From NCBI GenBank assembly GCA_030068145.1, contig JAPJBO010000483.1, forward strand, positions 106,490 through 170,489: a stretch of DNA of 64,000 nt. The letters run 5' to 3'. The translations under genes were made by a program, and so were the position numbers. A model generated the notes under the pieces. It searched no databases. It was given only the letters and a program-made list of their open reading frames with translations, and had not been told where the DNA came from. This DNA comes from Diplonema papillatum (taxonomy: Eukaryota > Euglenozoa > Diplonemea > Diplonemida > Diplonemidae). Positions 42,881-53,503 of the stretch are shown here, piece after piece. Every line of letters starts with the position of its first letter. Positions within the stretch are counted from its first letter, which is position 1.

Positions 42881-43549
42881 TTCGGAGAAAGTTCCGGAAA
42901 AATAATTGGGGGGGGAAAGGTGAAAAAATGTCGAGAAAAAACGTCGGAAAAAAAGAACTCTGAAAACGACAACTCTAAAAAAAGACCAGGTGCTTGTGAT
43001 GATACTGCACAAAGCCGCTATCGACCTTAGAACTCTTTGCACGTGTCGTGTCATGCGGTCGTCTTGCTTTGCGCTTCACGGCCGTAATAGTAGCAGTTTG
43101 CACTTGAGCACTTGCAGCAATACTCTAGTCGTAGTCTGAAATGAAGTGATCCGAGGCAGACGACTTTAAAGTGTTGCAAACAGATCACAAACACGCTGAG
43201 CTCAAGTATACACTGCAATCAAGTGCTCCTAAACTGCTCGTGTTGCGAACGAATCAGCGGGATAGTGCACGAAAAGATGCTACAGCATACCACTGTTTAG
43301 CCAACAAGAACTAAGGCCGGCACGTTTCCGAGGCCGTTTCAATGTCCTGTATGGTTTTTGCATATTGTATCAGCGAAAAGTGCACTTCAAAAAGTACCTG
43401 TACCTTCCACAGATCGGCAATGACTCCCATACCGCTTCTGGGGGTGGCTTCTCTGCTTCCAACTTTCCTGTGTGGTGATGTAGGGGCCCGCTTGTAGCCC
43501 ACGAATCAGGGTTGTGCTGCCCCGACACTCAAACGACCTTCAAGGGCTT

Positions 43550-44350
43550 CAAGGCCAGACGACTGTTTAGTGTTGCAAACGAATCGCAAACACGCTGAAG
43601 TTGGGACTCCCACACACTGAAATCAAGTGCTCCTAGGCAGACGAACTGTTAGTGTTGTGAACGAATCGCAAACACGCTGAGATTGGGACCCCACACACTG
43701 AAATCGACTGAGAACAACCTGAGCGATCTCTCTTAATAAAATATTTAAGCGCCGAAGGCGCAACCACCCAATCCAACTTTGTACACACGAAACAGAGATC
43801 TTATGAATCAACGAAAAGCGAGCAAAAAGTAGCTTGTAAAACCGGAACAAGTCGGAAACCCCATCGGGGGAAAGCACGAGATGCAGGTGCTCCAAGGCCA
43901 GACGACTGTATAGTGTTGCAAACGAATCGCAAACACGCTGAAGTTGGGACTCCCACACACTGAAATCAAGTGCTCCTAGGCAGACGAACTGTTAGTGTTG
44001 CGAACGAATCGCAAACACGCTGAGATTGGGACCCCACACACTGAAATCGACTGAGAACAACCTGAGCGATCTCTCTTAATAAAATATTTAAGCGCCGAAG
44101 GCGCAACCACCCAATCCAACTTTGTACACACGAAACAGAGATCTTATGAATCAACGAAAAGTGAGCAAAAAGTAGCCTGTAAAACCGGAACAAGTCGGAA
44201 ACCCCGTCGGGGGAAAGTACGACCTTCAAGTGCTCCAAGGCCAGACGACTGTATAGTTGCAAACGAATCGCAAACACGCTGAAGTTGGGACTCCCACACA
44301 CTGAAATCAAGTGCTCCTAGGCAGACGAACTGTTAGTGTTGCGAACGAAT
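43550..44350. repeat. Left-arm ~345-bp tandem units of foldback B
   Basis: Near-identical to 39650-40440 in foldback A (same unit order, a few substitutions), showing the two foldbacks are recent relatives. Confidence 0.9.
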
Positions 44351-44842
44351 CGCAAACTCACTGAAATTGAGACCCCACACACTGAAATCGACTGGGAACA
44401 ACCTGAGCGATCTCTCTTAATAAAAGATTGAAGCGCCGAAGGCGCAACCACCGAAACCGACTTTGTACACACGAAACAGAGATCTTATGAATCAACGAAA
44501 AGCGAGCGAAAAAGAGCGTGAAAAACCGGAAGAAGTCAAAATAGTACCTGTATCTGCCACAAGACTCCTTCGCCAGCGCTGTTTGCGATGTGGTGTTTTC
44601 TCTGTTAACATTCCTGTGAGGTGGAGTTGGGGTTGGTTTACCATCCTCCAAGCGAATGGATTGGAACAGCAATTGTAGCCTACAAATCCGGTTTGTCCTG
44701 CTTCATCGTAGCTGGCTGCGCAACAAGAACAAAAGTGTGGAAAGTAAGTAACTATGTATTTCTTTGTCTCCCCATCCACCTATATGTGTGGCTGTCATCA
44801 GAGAGATTTTTGGAAAAACAGGTCGTTCGAATGAAACTCTCA

Positions 44843-44965
44843 CCGACCTCAGCTGTTGAAGATCTACGCGCTAAACTTAAGCATATCACTCAGCGCAGGA
44901 AAAGAAAGCAACAGCGATGCTCCTAGTAACGGCGAGTGAACAGGGCAGAGCCCAAGCCTGAACCG
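44843..44965 (+). rRNA. Decayed fragment of the 5' end of LSU (28S) rDNA
   Basis: The stretch CGACCTCAGCTG, then CGCTAAACTTAAGCATATC, AGGAAAAGAAA, CCTAGTAACGGCGAGTGAA and GAGCCCA..GCCTGAA follows, in order and spacing, the universally conserved start of eukaryotic LSU rRNA (GACCTCAGATCA..CCGCTGAACTTAAGCATATCA..). Substitutions at normally invariant sites (for example CTAAAC for CTGAAC) show it is not a working gene. It ends abruptly at 44965. The homologous centre of foldback A (57470-57493) has 24 unrelated bases in its place. Confidence 0.85.
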
Positions 44966-45249
44966 GTGCCGTGCGCCTACAACGACGCGGCCTTGTCGTA
45001 AACGATGATGATTGCGTCGATGATGGCGCAGCCGGGGGCGTTCTGGCTGGTGGGTGCGACCGCCTGCGAGTGTTAACAGGTTGTGTCGCTGGTTCTTTTT
45101 GATCGCTTGGCCCACGGCGGCGGCTAGCACCTTGGCAGAGACTCTCAACTCCCGCTGAACAATACGTCTTGCGGATACTCGGGCACCGCATCAGTGCTTG
45201 CCCAACATCCATTCGGCCTCCAGCAGCAAAGCGCTTGTGAGATCGCTGT

Positions 45250-47780
45250 TCAGTGTGGAGGTCGGATTGGGTGGTTGCGCCTTCGGCGCTTGAATCTTTT
45301 ATCAAGAGAGATCGCTCAGGTTCTTCTCAGTCGATTTCAGTGTGTGGGGTCCCGATCTCAGCGTGTTTGCGATTCGTTCGCAACACTAACAGTTCGTCTG
45401 CCTAGGAGCACTTGATTTCAGTGTGTGGGGGTCCCAACTTCAGCGTGTTTGCGATTCGTTTGCAACACTATACAGTCGTCTGGCCTTGGAGCACTTGAAG
45501 GTCGTATTTTCCCGTCTTTTTCCTAGTTTTTCGCCGACTGTCTTTCCGTCTTTTACCGGGTTTTACACGCTCTTTTTCGCTCGCTTTTCGTTGATTCATA
45601 AGATCTCTGTTTCGTGTGTACATAGTTGGATTGGGTGGTTGCGCCTTCGGCGCTTGAATCTTTTATCAAGAGAGATCGCTCAGGTTCTTCTCAGTCGATT
45701 TCAGTGTGTGGGGTCCCGATCTCAGCGTGTTTGCGATTCGTTCGCAACACTAACAGTTCGTCTGCCTAGGAGCACTTGATTTCAGTGTGTGGGGGTCCCA
45801 ACTTCAGCGTGTTTACGATTCGTTTGCAACACTATGCAGTCGTCTGGCCTTGGAGCACTTGAAGGTCGTATTTTCCCGTCTTTTTTCCAAGTTTTTCGCC
45901 GACTGTCTTTCCGACTTTTCCCGGGTTTTACACGCTCTTTTTCGCTCGCTTTTCGTTGATTCATAAGATCTCTGTTTCGTGTGTACAAAGTCAGATTGGG
46001 TGCTTGCGCCTTCGGCGCTTGAATCTTTTATTAAGAGAGATCGCTCAGGTTCTTCTCAGTCGATTTCAGTGTGTGGGGTCCCGATCTCAGCGTGTTTGCG
46101 ATTCGTTCGCGACACTAACAGTTCGTCTGCCTAGGAGCACTTGATTTCAGTGTGTGGGAGTCCCAACTTCAGCGTGTTTGCGATTCGTTTGCAACACTAT
46201 ACAGTCGTCTGGCCTTGGAGCACTTGAAGGTCGTATTTTCCCGTCTTTTTCCTAGTTTTTCGCCGACTGTCTTTCCGTCTTTTACCGGGTTTTTCACGCT
46301 CTTTTTCGCTCGCTTTTCGTTGATTCATAAGATCTCTGTTTCGTGTGTACATAGTTGGATTGGGTGGTTGCGCCTTCGGCGCTTGAATCTTTTATCAAGA
46401 GAGATCGCTCAGGTTGTTCTCAGTCGATTTCAGTGTGTGGGGTCCCGATCTCAGCGTGTTTGCGATTCGTTCGCAACACTAACAGTTCGTCTGCCTAGGA
46501 GCACTTGATTTCAGTGTGTGGGGGTCCCAACTTCAGCGTGTTTACGATTCGTTTGCAACACTATGCAGTCGTCTGGCCTTGGAGCACTTGAAGGTCGTAT
46601 TTTCCCGTCTTTTTTCCAAGTTTTTCGCCGACTGTCTTTCCGACTTTTCCCGGGTTTTACACGCTCTTTTTCGCTCGCTTTTCGTTGATTCATAAGATCT
46701 CTGTTTCGTGTGTACAAAGTCAGATTGGGTGCTTGCGCCTTCGGCGCTTGAATCTTTTATTAAGAGAGATCGCTCAGGTTCTTCTCAGTCGATTTCAGTG
46801 TGTGGGGTCCCGATCTCAGCGTGTTTGCGATTCGTTCGCAACACTAACAGTTCGTCTGCCTAGGAGCACTTGATTTCAGTGTGTGGGAGTCCCAACTTCA
46901 GCGTGTTTGCGATTCGTTTGCAACACTATACAGTCGTCTGGCCTTGGAGCACTTGAAGGTCGTATTTTCCCGTCTTTTTCCTAGTTTTTCGCCGACTGTC
47001 TTTCCGACTTTTCCCGGGTTTTACACGCTCTTTTTCGCTCGCTTTTCGTTGATTCATAAGATCTCTGTTTCGTGTGTACATAGTTGGATTGGGTGGTTGC
47101 GCCTTCGGCGCTTGAATCTTTTATCAAGAGAGATCGCTCAGGTTGTTCTCAGTCGATTTCAGTGTGTGGGGTCCCGATCTCAGCGTGTTTGCGATTCGTT
47201 CGCAACACTAACAGTTCGTCTGCCTAGGAGCACTTGATTTCAGTGCTGTGGTTTGGGTCCCAACTTCAGCGTGTTTGCGATTCGTTTGCAACACTATGCA
47301 GTCGTCTGATCTTGGAGCACTTCAAGGTCGTATTTTCCCTTCTTTTTTCCAAGTTTTTCGCCGACTGTCTTTCCGTCTTTTACCGGGTTTTACACGCTCT
47401 TTTTCGCTCGCTTTTCGTTGATTCATAAGATCTCTGTTTCGTGTGTACAAAGTCGGATTGGGTGGTTGCGCCTTCGGCGCTTGAATCTTTTATTAAGAGA
47501 GATCGCTCAGGTTGTTCTCAGTCGATTTCAAGCGTTATTTCAGTGTGTGGGGTCCCAACTTCAGCGTGTTCGTGATTCGTTTGCAACACTAAACAGTCGT
47601 CTGGCCTTGGAGCACTTGAAGGTCTTTTTCCCGTCTTTTTTCCAAGTTTTTCGCTGACTGTCTTTCCGACTTTTCCCGGGTTTTACACGCTCGTTTTCGC
47701 TCGCTTTTCGTTGATTCATAAGATCTCTGTTTCGTGTGTACATAGTTGGATTGGGTGGTTGCGCCTTCGGCGCTTGAATC
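45250..47780. repeat. Right-arm ~365-bp tandem units of foldback B
   Basis: Seven units starting near GGATTGGGTGGTTGCGCC at 45263, 45628, 45993, 46357, 46722, 47086 and 47454. Two variants alternate (GTTGGATTGGGTGG..TATCAAG and GTCAGATTGGGTGC..TATTAAG), giving a 729-bp higher-order period. Each unit carries the hairpin GCGCCTTCGGCGC and AAGATCTCTGTTTCGTGTG. They are the reverse complement of the left-arm units. Confidence 0.93.
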
Positions 47781-48261
47781 TTTTAGCGTTTATTGTGGTT
47801 TAGAGGTTCGGTGTTTTAGGGTCTCCGGTTGACCATTGAGGCTGTGAGGCGGGTGGTATGAGGGTAGTAGGTATGCTTATACACTTTAACTACGGCTAGC
47901 CATGTTTGTAAGTGTTGCGCTTTTATTAAGAGAGATCGCTCAGGTTGTTCTCAGTCGATTTCAGTGTGTAGGGTCCCGATCTCAGCGTGTTTGCGATTCG
48001 TTCGCAACACTAACAGTTCGTCTGCCTAGGAGCACTTGATTTCAGTGTGGGAGTCCCAACTTCAGCGCGTTTGCGATTCGTTTGCAACACTACAATCGTC
48101 TGGCCTTGGAGCACTTGAAGGTCTTTTTCCCGTCTTTTTTCCAAGTTTTTCGCCGACTGTTTTTTCCGACTTCCTCCAGGGTTTGTAAACACTCTTTTTT
48201 GCTCGCTTTTTCGCTGAATCGTAAGATCTCTGTTTCGTGTGTACATAGTTGGATTGGGTGG

Positions 48262-48777
48262 TTTCGGATTTTTTTTTTGGCCCAAAAAAATTTCGGAAAA
48301 TTTTCGGATTTTTTTTTTGGCCAAAAAAATTTCGGAAATTTTTCGGATTTTTTTTTTTGGCCCAAAAATTTTTCGGAAAATTTTTGGATTTTTTTTTTGG
48401 CCCAAAAAATTTTCGGATTTTTTTTTTGGCCCAAAAAAATTTCGGAAATTTTTCGGTTTTTTTTTTTGGCCCAAAAAATTTTTCGGAAAATTTTTGGATT
48501 TTTTTTTTGGCCCAAAAAAATTTTCGGATTTTTTTTTTTGGCCCAAAAATTTTTCGGAAAATTTCGGAAAAAATTTTTTGGATTTTTTTTTTGGCCCAAA
48601 AATTTTTCGGAAATTTTTCGGATTTTTTTTTTTTGGTCCAAAAATTTTCGGAAATTTCGGATTTTTTTTTTTGGCCCAAAAATTTTTCGGAAATTTTTTC
48701 GGATTTTTTTTTTTTGCCAAATTTTTTTGGAAAATTTTCGGATTTTTTTTTTGGCCTGAAAATATTTTCGGGAAAAT
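48262..48777. repeat. Poly-T / GGCCCAAAAATTTTTCGG array of foldback B
   Basis: About ten units of 30-60 bp alternating a run of 9-12 T, GGCCC, an A-run and TTTCGGAAAATTTT. The long Lys/Asn- and Phe-rich ORFs on both strands here come only from this repeat. The array reappears at 63863 in foldback A. Confidence 0.95.
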
Positions 48778-48784
48778 TTGGTCA

Positions 48785-49090
48785 CAATCCCAAAAAAGGT
48801 AGAGATAAGGGCGCAACCCCCAAAAAAGGTCGAGATAAGGGCGCAACCCCCAAAAAAGGTCGAGATAAGGGCGCAACCCTCAAAAAAGGTCGAGATAAGG
48901 GAACAACCCCCAAAAAAGGTCGAGATAAGGGAACAAGCCAAAAACGGACCAAAAAGGTAGAGATAAGGGCGCAGCTCAAAAAGGTAGAGATAAGGGCGCA
49001 TCTCAAAAAGGTCGAGATAAGGGCGCAACCCAAAAACGGGCCAAAAAGGTCGAGATAAGGGCGCAACCCAGAAATGGGCAAAAAAGGTAT
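48785..49090. repeat. Right-arm terminal array of foldback B
   Basis: About ten 30-bp units with the core AAAGGTCGAGATAAGGGC then GCAACCC. It is homologous, in reverse, to the left-arm array, but nearly all its units carry the variant GTCGAGATAAGGGCGC instead of the left arm's GGTACCGATAAGGTCGC. Confidence 0.95.
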
Positions 49091-49126
49091 CGATAAGGTC
49101 TCATGAGACGGTATCGGGACCGCCGC

Positions 49127-50291
49127 CCTTCACCTGCCGCAGATCCAGCACCAAACTTTGGTCCAAAGGGGTTTCCTGCAGGCACAGTGCTCGGGAACCT
49201 CACACAAGACGGACTTGCACGACCAGACGATCCGCGTTACACTAGTGCATCAAGCAAGACATGGGACTTCCATGTCTACTTTCAGGTTCTCGAAGACGGG
49301 CTAGCCATGTGTCGTTTGGAAGGGTGCACACACATGCCAAAGATGCGCAACGAGAAGGGAACACCAAAACGCCACTACGATACGTACCACAACCACGAGG
49401 CGATTGAGGCAGCAAAGCGAGGCATCCGGGAGAGGGCTGAAGAGAGAAAGAGAAAAGCGGAAGCAGCAGCAAACGAGAAGGCGAGCACCGCGAAGCAGCG
49501 TCGCATTGCTGTTTCGCCAACAGTGCGGGGGTTGCCACTGGATGAGCATGTTGTCTTCACGTTTGCCAAGCACCACCTCCCGTTCCACATCATTGAGTCG
49601 CCGGACTTTCGTTCTCTGCTCAAGGCAGATGTCATCATGACGAGACGCGAACTCAGCCAGAAGACAGCGCTGCTTGCAGAGAAGCTCATGACAGAGCTCT
49701 TCGCCTCACTTGCCGGGGAAGATGTCTGCCTCCTCGTGGATGCGGCAACGAAATGCCGCAGAACATTTCTTGGTGTGTCCCTCGCCTGTGGAAACACAGT
49801 GTATCACTACGGTGATATAGAGGTGAAGTGTTCAATGACTGCTGCAGCTATCGCTGGATGCCTGGACAAGATTCTGGATACACTCACCGAAGGGGGGATC
49901 ACCGTTGTTGGTGCTGTGGCGGACAACGCAGCGGCGATGCAGAGCGCACTGGACCAGCTGGGGGACGAAAGTGAATCGGACGAGTCGGAAGCAGAGCAAG
50001 ACGCAGACGGGATGCCTGCCGAGGATGCGCTGAATGCGACAAGAGAGCACCTTGCTTATCGTGGGCTCCTCGTCTTTCGGTGTGGGGCCCACAGCCTCCA
50101 GCTTGTCCTCAAGGACATCTTCGACATCGACCGCTTCTCAGCGTTCAAGAAAAGATTCCTTGTCGAAAACGAAAAGTACGTGCACAAGGAGGGGGCAGAA
50201 CAACTGAAGGCAGCCCAGGCAGAAGCTCAGGTTCCTAACACTCAGATCAAAGGACTTCGTTGCTTCACCACTGTGAGATGGAACAGTATGT
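49127..50291 (+). pseudogene. hAT transposase, BED finger and catalytic core
   Basis: Continues the frame of 42019-42397 through the duplicated Pro-Ser-Pro codons. A BED-type finger comes first: WDFHVYFQV, CRLEGC, then KRHYDTYHNH (C-x4-C and H-x4-H). A basic coiled stretch follows (REGAEERKRKAE-like). The hAT catalytic core has LLVDAATKCRRTFLGVSL (first Asp), GAVADNAAAM (second Asp, the T/VDNA motif) and FRCGAHSLQLVLKD (conserved C..H), ending with FTTVRWNS (RW motif). An acidic insertion with SESDESEAEQDADG separates them. The ORF's own Met at 49103 lies in the foldback end and is not genuine. The gene is cut again at 50292 by a short CATGCAGGG element. Confidence 0.88.
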
Positions 50292-50503
50292 CATGCAGGG
50301 TCAAAACCTTGTGTCTTTTTAAAACGCTCCCGCGGGGCCGATGGACCCCAAAAAAAAATTTTGGAAAAAAAAAATTTGCTCAACTTCCTCAAAAAGTACT
50401 GCAGAGTTTGTTCCAAACTTTTAAAATTCAAAAAACCCACTTTTTTTCCGGAAAATTTTTTTTTTGCCATTTTCAAAAAGACACAAGGTTTTGACCCTGC
50501 ATG
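50292..50503. mobile_element. Short CATGCAGGG-family element (212 bp) in hAT gene
   Basis: Perfect CATGCAGGGTC/GACCCTGCATG ends, flanked by ATGT on both sides (50288-50291, 50504-50507). Deleting the element and one ATGT restores an in-frame W-N-S-M-Y-D-A-M-L-R. As it stands the ORF runs into the element and stops at 50494. I found no convincing splice sites at its edges. Confidence 0.93.
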
Positions 50504-51195
50504 ATGTACGATGCCATGCTTCGCCAGAAAGAGCTCAGTGCCCACATCGAAACTGTGTCGGGAGACGGCACCAACTGGGAACGATACTGGTCCGACCTTA
50601 ACCAGTTGATCGACATCTGTGCCCCATTTGCCATTGCCACAGATGTTGTCCAATCGGACCGAATGACTTTGGAGGGACTTCTTGGGGTGCTCGCCTTCCT
50701 GGACCAGCATGCTGCAAAGATGCAAAGATCGCGAGAGCCAGGTAACCACCGAACTTACAACGTTCTGGAACCACGGGGTTGTTCCTGCTTGCGCAGGCTC
50801 GTTCCTCAAATACTGGAGCACCCACACACGCCGCCTTGACTTCCCCGTGTTGAGTTCCTTTGCCATTGCACTTGCCAACTGCACAACAACCGAGGCTGCG
50901 GTAGAACGGAACTTCAAGGTCCTCTCGCGGCAGTTAACGAAGCACCGCGCATCCTTAAAGTCGCAAAAAGCATCTTCTTTGGCGATCATCGCGATTAACT
51001 ATCCGAAGCTTGCTGCCGACCACTTTGCACCCGAATCTGAGAAGAAGGCAGCCACAGAAAAAAGAATGTTCACACGCCTTGCCATGCGGCTGTCCGAAGA
51101 GCAAAAGAGTTGCATTGCCCCGTGGTTCTCACTCAGCCCGCAGGGTACAAATGCCAGTCCACCCCAGAGTCAGACATCTTCTTCCAATGATGTAT
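50504..51195 (+). pseudogene. hAT transposase, C-terminal part with frameshift
   Basis: The frame restarts as MYDAMLRQKELSAHIETV and continues to about 50745 (LDQHAAKMQR). Near the duplicated CAAAGATGCAAAGATCG (about 50715-50735) it shifts by one base, and the adjacent frame carries VTTELTTFWNHGVVPACAG, LDFPVLSSFAIALANC and the hAT dimerisation motif TTEAAVERNFKVLSRQLTKHR. The frameshift is a real lesion or a short intron; GTAACC after CCAG at about 50741 could be a donor, but I see no matching acceptor. After removal of the insertion at 51196-55845, the last codons are at 55850-55884, ending RALY then a TGA stop. Confidence 0.8.
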
Positions 51196-51779
51196 CATGC
51201 AGGGTCAGAACCTTGTGTCTTTTTGGAAATGGCCAAAATTTTAGTTCCAGAAAAAAAATGGGTTTTTTGAATTTTAAAATTTTGGAACAAACTCTGCGGG
51301 AATAAGGCACTTCCTCGGAATCGCAGAACACCTTTTGGTCCATGTCGCGGGGGCTCCCAGGGAAACAGAGAGGTAGGAAGAAGGGAGCTGACAATATTTT
51401 ATTCTCTTGGGTGTCAACCCAAGCACTTGCTGAAGCGAATGGGGATCTTAACGGGGGAAAGGACGAGCGATGCCTTCTTGCGAGGCGCTGCAGTCATCCC
51501 AGGGATGGGTGGGTGGGAAAAACAAAAGAGTCGAGGGACGAGGAAACCTTTCGGTGTTTAGTATGTACACTAAAACAAGGATCAATCATCTCTGCTCTCG
51601 GTCGCTATTTATTCCCGCAGGGAGCCTGAGAGAATAAGCCACTTCCTCGGAATCGCAGAACACCTTTTGGTCCATGTCGCGGGGGCTCCCAGGGAAACAG
51701 AGAGGTAGGAAGAAGGGAGCTGACAATATTTTATTCTCTTGGGTGTCAACCCAAGCACTTGCTGAAGCGAATGGGGATC

Positions 51780-53375
51780 TTAACGGGGGAAAGGACGAGC
51801 GATGCCTTCTTGCGAGGCGCTGCAGTCATCCTCACCGCGCGTAAAGAAACCCCGTAACGCTCGTTCAACAGAATGCCTTCCCTCTCGGGAGGCAAAAACT
51901 TCCGGCGAGACTCTCGAAGGGACGTCCGCCGGGTTCTCCTTTGAGCGGACCCACGACACCGAGAACGGACAGTTCAACTCGTGTAAGCGTGTCATTGCCG
52001 ACACGACTGCGTCGTTCAAACGCTGGCTGGCAGTGCACATCTTCTTCCGTGCAACTGCGGCCACCGTTGTGTTGTCCACGCGGACATCGACGCTTCCGAC
52101 CCCGCTTTGCGGCAACACGGCTATGGCTCGCTCAAAAGCCAAGGCCTCGAGCTCGTTTATGTGCAGGGCACCTTCGGATTTAGTCCAGGACCCACCGAAG
52201 ACGTGCATCTCACCAGTCTCGCGCGAAACAATCACGGCACCCCAGCCCTTCAACGAGGCATCCACAAAAATAAGAAACGAAGGTCCATCGGACTCAGAGG
52301 GAGGCAGGGAGGGAGAAAGAACACGTGCCTTGTGAACCGAACGAATCCAATCTTTCAATTCAGAGGCTGCACAGCGGGGCACTTGAACTTTGTCAGCCGG
52401 TGTCCGCGAACATCGATTCAGCGAGTTCGTGACCCGCCGCAGAAACTTCAACGCCCACCAAAAGGAACCGGGAAACACTCCAGAGATTGAGCTTGCGTGA
52501 AGCAGCCGTCCCCCTAGAGACTCCAGTTCTCCAGCCGTGATGCAAGACAAGTCGGCCTTGTCAAGCTTCCCGAGCAGCTTCTCTGACGGGGCGACCGTGT
52601 TGGCGCCGTGATCGAAGTCGACTCCGATGAAGTCGTATCGACATACCCCGTCGTTGCTGTCTGCTTCTTTCCATGAGGCATTTGCCTCCTTCGCCAAACA
52701 ATCCATTTTCATTGTGTGGGCGGCGATCTCACGGGCGGAACCGTACAACCGGATGTTGTCAATCCAGGCATGTACACCCACGTTCTTTGCCGCGTGCTCT
52801 GGAGCAACAAAGGCCGGATCCGCGGCCAATACCGATGTCAGCGTGTGCATGATCTCTGGTGCACAGCTGTGGCCCATTGGCAACCGATTCATTTCGTACC
52901 AGGTCCCCGAGTCGTCTACGAAACGAAAATGCTTTCTTGACTCGGGTGGGATCTCTACCTGATAGAAACCTGTCCGCAGGTCGCGGGTTGTCGCACACTC
53001 GCCGAGTACCGCGTCGAGGTATTCTGACACGTGCCCCAGTGGGACATAGGCTTCATAGCCCTCGCTCTTTAGAGCGGAATTAGCTTCCTGGGTCCACAAA
53101 ATAAAACGCTGTCGCATTCCTGTCGGCTTTTCTTCCACGACAGTGAACGGGACAGTTTCCAAGGTTCCTGGGGCTTGCGCTACTGAAGCAATACCGTTCT
53201 CGACGAGGGTTCGCGCGTGCGACCCTTGGAACATAGAGCATCGGGGTGTCTCTTTTTGACGCACGTTTTCTTCTTTTTTCAAGCAGGTTTTTGGTTGGAA
53301 GGTGGTGTTCCACACGGACTCAAAACGATCGCGGACGCTTTTCCGCATCCGGTTCTTCAAGAAATCAACACGCAT
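51780..53375 (-). CDS. Reverse transcriptase / RNase H of the complete YR element
   Basis: About 531 residues from the Met at 53375 (MRVDFLKNRM), 129 bases after the recombinase stop; the frame is open up to 54905 (1041 residues), overlapping all of YR and the end of Gag. RT landmarks: MRQRFILWTQEAN, TTRDLRTGFYQVEI, MNRLPMGHSCAPEIMHT and AWIDNIRLYG. The conserved LESLGGRLLHASSISGVFPG connector follows. RNase H shows IFVDASLKGWGAVI, HINELEALAF, RVDNTTVAAVARKK and ENPADVPSRVSP. Its stop codon lies inside repeat A, as in the fragment at 36343. No methylase or esterase domain. Confidence 0.87.
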   Translation of the reverse strand: MRVDFLKNRMRKSVRDRFESVWNTTFQPKTCLKKEENVRQKETPRCSMFQGSHARTLVENGIASVAQAPGTLETVPFTVVEEKPTGMRQRFILWTQEANSALKSEGYEAYVPLGHVSEYLDAVLGECATTRDLRTGFYQVEIPPESRKHFRFVDDSGTWYEMNRLPMGHSCAPEIMHTLTSVLAADPAFVAPEHAAKNVGVHAWIDNIRLYGSAREIAAHTMKMDCLAKEANASWKEADSNDGVCRYDFIGVDFDHGANTVAPSEKLLGKLDKADLSCITAGELESLGGRLLHASSISGVFPGSFWWALKFLRRVTNSLNRCSRTPADKVQVPRCAASELKDWIRSVHKARVLSPSLPPSESDGPSFLIFVDASLKGWGAVIVSRETGEMHVFGGSWTKSEGALHINELEALAFERAIAVLPQSGVGSVDVRVDNTTVAAVARKKMCTASQRLNDAVVSAMTRLHELNCPFSVSWVRSKENPADVPSRVSPEVFASREGRHSVERALRGFFTRGEDDCSASQEGIARPFPR

Positions 53376-53503
53376 GGGTGTAATGCTAGCAACGTGTAGC
53401 GGTGATTCCCGTTCCTCTGCCGTTCGAGGCAGGCGGGTCGCATGAGAGCGCCGTGTGATTGTATGGCGAGTTTTGAGAGGAGAGGGAGAGGCAGGAGGAG
53501 GAA

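Larger units (their letters stand above)
42398..49126. mobile_element. Foldback element B (6.7 kb, complete)
   Basis: Perfect inverted termini GCGGCGGTCCCGATA (42398) and TATCGGGACCGCCGC (ending 49126), flanked by the 10-bp direct repeat CCTTCACCTG. Left arm: 28-bp-unit array, unique block, ~345-bp units (43560-44350). Centre 44470-45250. Right arm: ~365-bp units in reverse orientation (45250-47780), a poly-T/GGCCC array (48262-48777) and a 30-bp-unit array (48785-49090). This is the architecture of foldback (FB) transposons; a 9-10 bp duplication is in the range of FB and Mutator-like elements. No transposase is encoded. Confidence 0.92.

Noticed and set aside
44864-45305. Minus-strand ORFs of 94 and 139 codons in the foldback centre
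   Set aside because: They run through the rDNA fragment and the ~365-bp repeat; no domain, and composition follows the underlying repeats.
48010-49058. Long overlapping ORFs on both strands (up to 312 codons, Lys/Asn/Pro- and Phe-rich)
   Set aside because: They are translations of the poly-T/GGCCC and GTCGAGATAAGG arrays; every frame is open because the unit lacks stops.
50292-50503. Treating the CATGCAGGG element in the hAT gene as a spliceable intron (introner)
   Set aside because: Its position restores the frame only because of the 4-bp duplication; there are no GT/AG-type sites at its edges, and most other copies lie in non-coding repeats.
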